The notes under the pieces were generated by a model. It ran no database searches. It was not told the origin of the DNA and saw only the letters and a program-made list of their open reading frames with translations. From Ramlibacter tataouinensis (GTDB lineage Bacteria; Pseudomonadota; Gammaproteobacteria; Burkholderiales; Burkholderiaceae_C), in NCBI GenBank assembly GCA_002427815.1, contig DIZF01000085.1, positions 1-19,253 of the forward strand: a DNA stretch of 19,253 nucleotides, written 5' to 3'. Shown one piece after another: positions 14,038 to 19,253 of the stretch. Every line of letters begins with the position of its first letter. The stretch's first letter is position 1. The position numbers and the translations under genes are program-made.

Positions 14038-14628
14038 ATGCAACTGACCGGAAAAATCACCCGCGACAGCCTGATGACGCTGGAGGCGTACAGCAAGTAC
14101 CGCAAAGCGCACAAGGCCGACGTCATCGCGCACCGCAAGCTGCGCAGCGTGGCGCTGGGCGACCACATCACGCTGCAGTTCGAGAGCGAGACCACGATCC
14201 GCTACCAGATCCAGGAAATGCTGCGCATCGAGAAGATCTTCGAGGAAGACGGCATAGAGCAGGAGATCGCCGCCTATGCGCCCTTGATGCCGGATGGCGG
14301 CAACTGGAAGGCCACGATGATGATCGAGTACCCCGACGTCAACGAGCGCCAGCGCGAGCTGGCCCGGCTGATCGGGGTGGAGGACCGCATGTTCGTCGAG
14401 GTGGAAGGCCAGCCGCGCGTCTATGCGATCGCCGACGAGGACCTGGATCGCGAGAACGACGAAAAGACCTCGGCGGTGCACTTCGTGCGTTTCGAGTTCA
14501 CGCCGGCGATGGTGGCGGCGATCAAGGCCGGCGCCGGCGTCAAGCTCGGCTGCGACCACCGCAATTACCCGGCGCATGTGACGATCGCGGCGGAAACGCT
14601 GGCATCGCTGGCTGGCGACCTGATTTAA
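14038..14628 (+). CDS. DUF3501 family protein
   Basis: 196 residues, soluble, no signal peptide or membrane segment, acidic. I recognise it as DUF3501 from its length, the N-terminal LTLEAYSKYRKAHKADVIAHRK-type helix, the QFESETTIRYQIQEMLRIEKIF segment, and its place directly after the GlpC-like Fe-S gene and rubrerythrin. A central part has an E-rich loop and a VEVEGQPRVYAIADED strand; only one cysteine is present (GCDHRNYP), so it is unlikely to hold an Fe-S cluster by itself, though that Cys-Asp-His cluster and the conserved Glu residues could bind a metal. ATG at 14038 has a poor ribosome site (GAAGACC), and the dispersed hairpin repeat lies just upstream. It is the last gene of the trio; its stop is 3 bases from the stop of the convergent SEC-C gene. 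Function unknown. Confidence 0.85.
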   Translation: MQLTGKITRDSLMTLEAYSKYRKAHKADVIAHRKLRSVALGDHITLQFESETTIRYQIQEMLRIEKIFEEDGIEQEIAAYAPLMPDGGNWKATMMIEYPDVNERQRELARLIGVEDRMFVEVEGQPRVYAIADEDLDRENDEKTSAVHFVRFEFTPAMVAAIKAGAGVKLGCDHRNYPAHVTIAAETLASLAGDLI

Positions 14629-14631
14629 GGA

Positions 14632-17247
14632 TTACGCTCCGCCCAGCCGCGCCTGCCGCAGCGGCGCAATGACGCGCCACAGATCACCCAACGCCAATGC
14701 CAGTGTGTCGAGCGGGCGCGGGGGGCTGTCGTCCAGCCCAACAAGCAAGGGCTGGCCACTGTCGCGGCTGGCGCGCCACGCGTCGGTTGCGCCTGGGGCT
14801 CGTGCGGCCAGCGCGTACAGCTCGCCGAAGACGCCCTTGTCACTGCTGACCGGCCGTCCGGCCCGCCGCCATCCGCCGGAAACCAGCTCCGCGCCCTGCA
14901 CAAACCCGGCCGTCCAGGCAAACAGGGCCTCTTCGGAGGCTGCCAGCGCCAGTACATCCTGCACCGGCGCGCCTTGGTGAAGCGGTGTTTCCATCACGCG
15001 GGCGTTGAGGCTGTTGACCAGCCCCATCAATGCGGCCAGGTCGGCATTCAGGACCTTGAGCGCCTTGCTTTCGGTCATCTCGGACACCGGTTCCGCGCGC
15101 ATGGCCATCACGATCTCCAGCCACTTGTTAGGCATGACCAGGTCGGGCGACCAGGCGATGGCCATCAGCAGGCCGTGCAACCGTGGGTAGTCCGGGAAGG
15201 TCTTGCGCAGGTGCGTTTCCTGCTTGGCGCCAAACCGCCTCAGGGCGGCGGCGGTCAGGCTGGCGCCCTTGCCACCATTGCCAGTCTTGGGCTTCCCGGA
15301 AGCGGCGGAGGGCTTCACCGCCTTGGGGTTGCGGGCCTTCTTCGGCGCCGGCTGCGGCAAGTCCAGTGCCTTCGCCCAGGCCAACGCGCCCGTGCCCACC
15401 CAGGCCGCCCGCGTTTCGTTGCGGTTGTAAAAGGCGGCCATCGCGCCGCCAATGGCCAAGCCGGGGCCGCCTTCGTCTGCAGGCATGTCGAGCGTCTCGG
15501 GCAGCAGGGCCGCGAGTATCCCGGGATACTCCTCGTGGGCGAGGCGCAGCACTGCCTGCGCCTCGTCGCGGCGCCCCAGCGCAAACAGCGCGAGCGCTCG
15601 GTTGTGCTCCGCTGGGGGCAGATCGTCCGGATAGCGTTCCAGCAGTGCCAGCGCCTCGTCGTAGTTGCCGCGTGCAAAGTACAACGGCACCAGCAGACTG
15701 CGCCACCCGTGGTTGTCATGAGGGTTCAGCGCCAGCCCCCAGCGGGCCAGCTTTTCTTCTTCGTCGCGATCGTGCATCAAGCGGGCCAGGTCAATGGCCT
15801 GCGCCAGCGTGCGCAACAGCGGCCGCGAATCCATGTCGGCCCAGTCGAGCTGGGCAGGCACGGCGCCTGCGGGTTCCCCTGCCAGCACCTGCAGCACGGC
15901 CAAGGCATGCCGGGCCAGCCGGTGCGCGGCGCGCACCACCAGGCCTGGTGTTTCCCAGTCGCAGAGCTCGGCCCCAGCCAGCAGCAGGTCGTCCAGCACT
16001 TCCATGCTCAGCCAGGCCTGGGGGTTCTTTTGCAGGAATTGCGACGCCGCGGGCAGGTCGGCCAGCAGGAAGTCCGCGTCGCCCGTCAGTTGGGTGAGCA
16101 TGGGCTTGTCCACCGGAAAGCGCCGCCGCCAGCGCCGCTGCAGATCGGCCAGCTTCTTCACCGGCTTGACGGACAAGACAGGCGGCTGCCCTGCCGCACG
16201 AGGGGCCATCTCACCGATGTGGTACAGCGGGCGACAGTCCTCTGGCGCAAAAGCGCCAGGCGTCTGCTCGCACAGAGCCATCCATGCGAGGTCTTCCGGA
16301 TCGTCCACGTCGGCATCCGCGTGCTCGTAGGCTGCAGCGAAGCCGTTCTCGCCCAGCTGCAGCAGCACCCCGGCCAGCTCGTCCAGGCCCGCCTTGCGTG
16401 CCTTGGCGGCCAGCGCGGGGGCGCGAAGCTTTGCTTCCTCGTGGCGGCCCTGCGACAGCAGCAGCGTCAGCTCCAGGTGCAAAAGCTGGGCTTCGCCGGG
16501 GTTCAACCGCTGCGCGGACTGGAACATGGCCCAGGCCTCGTTCCAGTCGCCCTGGTCGGCCAGCATCGAGGCCTGGCGGCAGCGCGCGGCGGTGGCCAGC
16601 CTCTTGTCCCGGCTTTGGCTTATGTGCCGCGCCAGCGCCCGGCGTTGTGTTTCCTGGCCCTGTGCCTGCATGGCGTCCATCAGGGCATCGAAGGCCATTT
16701 CATGACGGCCATCCAGGTCATCGCGCTGCAGGAACAGTGGCGCCAGCACAGCGGCCGTGCGCTCGGACTGGCCTCGTTCGTTCCAGTCCATCGCGGCCAT
16801 GCCCAGCGCCTCACCCGGGATCAGGCGAACCTGATCGGGGGTGAGCATTGCCGGCTCGGCTTGCGCCAACGCCATGGTGTAGAAGCCGTCGGGCTCGATC
16901 GGCGGCACCATGCCCACAAACTCGGCGCAGCACTGCTTGAACTTGCGCCCCGAGCCGCAATGGCAGGGGTCGTTGCGCTCCACCTTGGGCAGGGCGCGGG
17001 GCCGCCAGCGGTTGAACGGCACGGGCAGGGCTGCCCACAGTGTGCGCGCCACGGTACGCTGGTAGCGGCGGGCCCCGTCTTCGTCTCCCGGCGCGACCGG
17101 ATGTCGGGCCATCATCAGATTGCCCATCTCGTGGGCAAACCAGTCGCAGAACGGCTCCAGCGCCTCGCCATTCAACAGGCGGCGGACAGCGGCGGCCAGC
17201 AGCGCATTAAACGCGACATCGGGTTTGGGGAGGGGCAGGTCGGGCAT
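14632..17247 (-). CDS. SEC-C motif protein with helical repeats and a UPF0149/YecA-like C-terminus
   Basis: 871 residues from the ATG at 17247. Residues 91-107 hold a SEC-C zinc motif (RNDPCHCGSGRKFKQCC; Cys95, Cys97, Cys106, Cys107), the metal module found at the end of SecA and in YecA-type proteins. From about 120 to 600 the chain is Ala/Leu/Trp-rich helices with TPR-like pairs (for example WNEAWAMFQSAQRLNPGEAQLL and NYDEALALLERYPDDLPPAEH). A Lys/Pro/Gly-rich linker follows near 630-660. Around 675-835 segments RLHGLLMAIAWSPDLVMPNKW and FAWTAGFVQGAE resemble the UPF0149 (YgfB/YecA) fold. No signal peptide. An ATG 14 codons upstream (17289) is possible, but those codons have low third-position GC and neither start has a good ribosome site. 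It follows ugpQ by 127 bases, perhaps with its own promoter. The function is unknown; protein quality control or ribosome/translocon contact is a guess from the SEC-C and UPF0149 parts. Confidence 0.82.
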   Translation of the reverse strand: MPDLPLPKPDVAFNALLAAAVRRLLNGEALEPFCDWFAHEMGNLMMARHPVAPGDEDGARRYQRTVARTLWAALPVPFNRWRPRALPKVERNDPCHCGSGRKFKQCCAEFVGMVPPIEPDGFYTMALAQAEPAMLTPDQVRLIPGEALGMAAMDWNERGQSERTAAVLAPLFLQRDDLDGRHEMAFDALMDAMQAQGQETQRRALARHISQSRDKRLATAARCRQASMLADQGDWNEAWAMFQSAQRLNPGEAQLLHLELTLLLSQGRHEEAKLRAPALAAKARKAGLDELAGVLLQLGENGFAAAYEHADADVDDPEDLAWMALCEQTPGAFAPEDCRPLYHIGEMAPRAAGQPPVLSVKPVKKLADLQRRWRRRFPVDKPMLTQLTGDADFLLADLPAASQFLQKNPQAWLSMEVLDDLLLAGAELCDWETPGLVVRAAHRLARHALAVLQVLAGEPAGAVPAQLDWADMDSRPLLRTLAQAIDLARLMHDRDEEEKLARWGLALNPHDNHGWRSLLVPLYFARGNYDEALALLERYPDDLPPAEHNRALALFALGRRDEAQAVLRLAHEEYPGILAALLPETLDMPADEGGPGLAIGGAMAAFYNRNETRAAWVGTGALAWAKALDLPQPAPKKARNPKAVKPSAASGKPKTGNGGKGASLTAAALRRFGAKQETHLRKTFPDYPRLHGLLMAIAWSPDLVMPNKWLEIVMAMRAEPVSEMTESKALKVLNADLAALMGLVNSLNARVMETPLHQGAPVQDVLALAASEEALFAWTAGFVQGAELVSGGWRRAGRPVSSDKGVFGELYALAARAPGATDAWRASRDSGQPLLVGLDDSPPRPLDTLALALGDLWRVIAPLRQARLGGA

Positions 17248-17374
17248 GGCAGCTGGTGTGAATGGATCGCTGCAGCAATGGTAAGACATGCCAAACGGTG
17301 GTCCGGTTGCGTCGGCCGTCTCCCTCGCGCTGCAAACTGCTGGGGAAACCCGTCAGCATCTGCGTCTGTTCGGC

Positions 17375-18133
17375 TCAACCCGGCGCAAACAGATCCACCC
17401 GGTCGGTGATGATCCCGTCGGTTCCCAGGTCGAGCAGGCGCTGCGCCGCCCATTCGTCATTGACCGTGTAGCTCAGGCAGCGCATGCCCGCGCCGTGCAC
17501 TTGCGCCACGGTGTCCGCGTTCCACAGCGCGTAATTGCACACGATGGCGGCACATCCCACCTGGGTGGCGACGTCCAGCCAGCCGGTCCACAGTGTGTCC
17601 AGCAAGAGGCCGCGCGGCAATTGCGGCGCGGTGATTCGGGCACCAAGCAAGGACTCCGGGCGAAACGAGGTCAGGAAGGGCGGCACCGCCGCTTCTGCCC
17701 ACAGGCGCGCAGCCTCGCGCGCGACGACCTCGCCCGTGTGCTGCTCTGCGCCGGGCGTGGGCTTGATCTCGATGTTCAGGAAGAACTCGTTGCGGCGGCA
17801 GAACCGCGCCAGGTTCTCCAGCGTCGCCAGGGGCTCGCCGGCATACGCCCGCGAGTGCCAGGCCCCGGCGTCCAGCTGCGACAGGACGCTCCACGCCTGT
17901 TCACCGGCGACGCGTGGTCCGGCATCGCCCGTGACTTCGCGGCTGTTGGTGGTGCGCTCCAGCGTGGTGTCGTGCATCAGGAACGGCACGCCGTCGGCCG
18001 ACAGCTTCGCGTCGCACTCGAACATCCGGTAGCCGTGGTTTGCACCCAGCCGGAATGCCGCCATGGTGTTCTCCGGCGCGAGTTTGCCGGCGCCCCGGTG
18101 CGCGATCCAGCGCGGGTAGGGCCAGTTCTTCAC
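17375..18133 (-). CDS. ugpQ: Glycerophosphodiester phosphodiesterase, cytoplasmic UgpQ type
   Basis: 252 residues, no signal peptide, so the cytoplasmic UgpQ class that hydrolyses imported glycerophosphodiesters to sn-glycerol-3-phosphate and an alcohol. The GDPD catalytic set is intact: His12-Arg13 (AHRGAG), Glu21-Asn22 (APENT), Glu39 and Asp41 (MFECDAKLSADG), His54 (MHD), and Glu122/Lys124 (NIEIKPTP). The C-terminal barrel strand GTDGIITDR is also typical. The start is GTG at 18133, chosen because it overlaps the ugpC stop as GTGA; the frame is open further upstream to 18331 but that part lies within ugpC. Following ugpC in this way is the usual arrangement of the phosphate-starvation ugp operon (ugpBAEC-Q). 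No terminator is obvious after its stop. Confidence 0.94.
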   Translation of the reverse strand: MKNWPYPRWIAHRGAGKLAPENTMAAFRLGANHGYRMFECDAKLSADGVPFLMHDTTLERTTNSREVTGDAGPRVAGEQAWSVLSQLDAGAWHSRAYAGEPLATLENLARFCRRNEFFLNIEIKPTPGAEQHTGEVVAREAARLWAEAAVPPFLTSFRPESLLGARITAPQLPRGLLLDTLWTGWLDVATQVGCAAIVCNYALWNADTVAQVHGAGMRCLSYTVNDEWAAQRLLDLGTDGIITDRVDLFAPG

Positions 18134-19143
18134 GATGCGAGCCGCTTGCCGCTGGCCGAGTCGAACCAATGCACCCGGTCCGGCCGGGGGGCGACCCGGA
18201 CGATCGAATCGGGCGCGGGCACGGCGGCATGGCCTTCTTCGCTGCGCACGATCACCTGCTCGTCGCCCAGGCGCCCATAGATCAGCCGCTCGGCGCCCAG
18301 CAGTTCGGTGGTTTCCACGCGCAATTCCCAACCGCTGTCACCGAGGTCCAGGTGCTCCGGTCGCACGCCCATGATCGTGCGGGCGCGCGAGCCCGGCGCG
18401 TTCTTGAGCAGGTTCATCGGGGGTGATCCAATGAAGCTGGCGACGAAGGTGGACGCCGGCCGGTGATAGACCTCTTCGGGGGTGCCGAACTGTTCCATGA
18501 TGCCGGCATTCATCACGATCATGCGCTGGGCCAGGGTCATGGCCTCCACCTGGTCGTGGGTCACGAACAGCGAGGTGATGCCCAGCTCGCGGTGCAGCTT
18601 CTGGATCTCGATGCGGGTCTGGGCGCGCAGCTTGGCATCCAGGTTGGACAGCGGCTCGTCGAACAGGAAGACCTTCGGCTGGCGCACGATGGCCCGGCCC
18701 ATGGCCACGCGCTGACGTTGGCCGCCGGACAGCTGGCGGGGCTTGCGCTCCAGCAGCTGGCCGAGCTCGAGGATCGCGGCGGCCTTGTCGACCCGTGTTT
18801 TGATCTCCGCGACCGGCATCTTCTTGATCTTCAGGCCGTAAGCCATGTTGTCGAACACGCTCATGTGCGGATACAGCGCGTAATTCTGGAACACCATCGC
18901 GATATCGCGCTCGGCCGGCTCGAGGTTGTTCACCAGCCGATCGCCGATGTAGATCTCGCCGCTCGTGATCTCCTCCAGGCCGGCGACCATGCGCAGCAGC
19001 GTGGACTTGCCGCAGCCCGAGGGCCCGACGATGACGATGAACTCGCGGTCGGCGACTTCGGCGCTCACTCCGTGGATGACCTGCAGTTCGAGCTTGCCCT
19101 TGCCGTAGCGCTTGACGATGTTCTTGAGTTGTATCGATGCCAT
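18130..19143 (-). CDS. ugpC: sn-glycerol-3-phosphate ABC transporter ATP-binding protein UgpC
   Basis: 337 residues, the ATPase subunit of the UgpBAEC importer for sn-glycerol-3-phosphate and glycerophosphodiesters, bound to the inner face of the membrane. Walker A GPSGCGKST at 40-48, Q-loop Gln86, signature LSGGQ at 138-142, Walker B FLFDEP at 159-164, D-loop SNLDA, and switch His196 (VTHDQVEAMTLA). From about 240 a MalK/UgpC-type regulatory domain with TOBE strands begins (FIGSPPMNLL, then MGVRPEHLDLG). The assignment to Ugp instead of another CUT1 sugar ATPase rests on the coupled ugpQ gene and overall similarity to UgpC. ATG at 19143 has no strong ribosome site. Its partners (ugpB, ugpA, ugpE) would lie to the right, outside the window. 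Phosphate-starvation (PhoB) control is usual for this operon but no Pho box is visible here. Confidence 0.9.
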   Translation of the reverse strand: MASIQLKNIVKRYGKGKLELQVIHGVSAEVADREFIVIVGPSGCGKSTLLRMVAGLEEITSGEIYIGDRLVNNLEPAERDIAMVFQNYALYPHMSVFDNMAYGLKIKKMPVAEIKTRVDKAAAILELGQLLERKPRQLSGGQRQRVAMGRAIVRQPKVFLFDEPLSNLDAKLRAQTRIEIQKLHRELGITSLFVTHDQVEAMTLAQRMIVMNAGIMEQFGTPEEVYHRPASTFVASFIGSPPMNLLKNAPGSRARTIMGVRPEHLDLGDSGWELRVETTELLGAERLIYGRLGDEQVIVRSEEGHAAVPAPDSIVRVAPRPDRVHWFDSASGKRLAS

Positions 19144-19160
19144 ATTCTTGTAGTCAGTTA

Positions 19161-19237
19161 GGGGCCGAGCTGAAGATCTTGCGCAAGGTCTTTCCTAATC
19201 GCTTGGGGACAGAGCTGAAGATCTGTCCCGCAAGGTC
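19161..19237. repeat. Dispersed palindromic repeat, copy 2, with an imperfect tandem duplicate
   Basis: Upstream of ugpC the 13-base core GAGCTGAAGATCT occurs at 19167-19179 and again at 19212-19224, each preceded by GGGG and followed by GCAAGGTC (19183-19190 and 19230-19237), so two units repeat with a period of about 45-47 bases. The right unit keeps the complementary ends GGGGACAG/CTGTCCC and matches the repeat at 13994-14019 in inverse orientation; the left unit has lost them. One minus-strand frame stays open from the window edge to a TGA at 19156-19154, so this could also be the tail of the upstream gene. Confidence 0.65.
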
Positions 19238-19253
19238 ATTCGTGATCAGTCGG

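Noticed and set aside
12460..14577. 705-codon minus-strand frame across the Fe-S and DUF3501 genes
   Set aside because: Crosses a repeat element and two real genes; no recognisable domain, opposite strand has intact Fe-S motifs.
17248..17289. Start of the SEC-C protein 14 codons further upstream
   Set aside because: Codons there have low third-position GC and no ribosome site; kept as an alternative in the gene entry.
14974..17409. 811-codon plus-strand frame opposite the SEC-C gene
   Set aside because: Low-complexity His/Gln/Gly-rich shadow; the minus strand has the SEC-C motif and normal codon use.
19144..19253. CRISPR-like or phage attachment repeat from the 13-base core repeated upstream of ugpC
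   Set aside because: Only two imperfect units, no regular spacers, no cas or integrase gene, and one unit matches the dispersed palindrome at 13994.

Overview
The window is GC-rich, and every gene recognised here has strongly G/C-biased third codon positions. Gene content (ValS, a UgpC/UgpQ pair, a rubrerythrin / Fe-S / DUF3501 trio, an MhpA-like flavin hydroxylase) and the style of the intergenic repeats point to a beta-proteobacterium of the order Burkholderiales, perhaps Comamonadaceae or Alcaligenaceae. This placement is inferred from recognition only; no database was consulted. I see no rRNA, tRNA, CRISPR array, transposase or phage gene.

Layout. (1) 1-338: no convincing gene, with a clear minus-strand intrinsic terminator at its left end. 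(2) 339-3209: valS on the minus strand, preceded by a terminator-like hairpin at 3238-3269. (3) 3339-11823: eight genes, all on the minus strand. In transcription order they are a VOC-fold protein, a class A FAD hydroxylase, a 62-aa DUF2783 protein, a BASS-type sodium symporter, a NAD-dependent epimerase/dehydratase, a short-chain dehydrogenase, an exported cytochrome c / beta-propeller protein, and an MFS transporter. Five of the seven junctions are 4-base stop/start overlaps or a 1-base gap, so at least the last five genes form one translationally coupled unit. (4) 11824-12070: a divergent control region with a tandem operator-like repeat, other inverted repeats and back-to-back promoter-like boxes. 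(5) 12071-14628: on the plus strand, a rubrerythrin, a GlpC/HdrD-like Fe-S protein and a DUF3501 protein, separated by two dispersed repeat elements. (6) 14632-17247: on the minus strand, a large SEC-C + helical-repeat + UPF0149/YecA-like protein that converges on DUF3501 with 3 bases between stop codons. (7) 17375-19143: ugpC and ugpQ on the minus strand (GTGA overlap), the tail of a glycerol-3-phosphate / glycerophosphodiester uptake operon whose other genes lie beyond the right edge.

How the parts may work together. The eight-gene block reads as uptake plus oxidation of an organic acid, possibly aromatic or terpenoid/steroid-like: a sodium-coupled importer, ring hydroxylase, VOC enzyme, two SDR oxidoreductases, a periplasmic redox/sensor protein and an MFS pump. 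The substrate cannot be read from the sequence. The plus-strand trio combines a diiron peroxidase-type protein, an Fe-S electron carrier and a conserved unknown, which suggests a peroxide or redox defence module. These two blocks, and the domain shuffling in the SEC-C protein, are the best candidates for undescribed biology.
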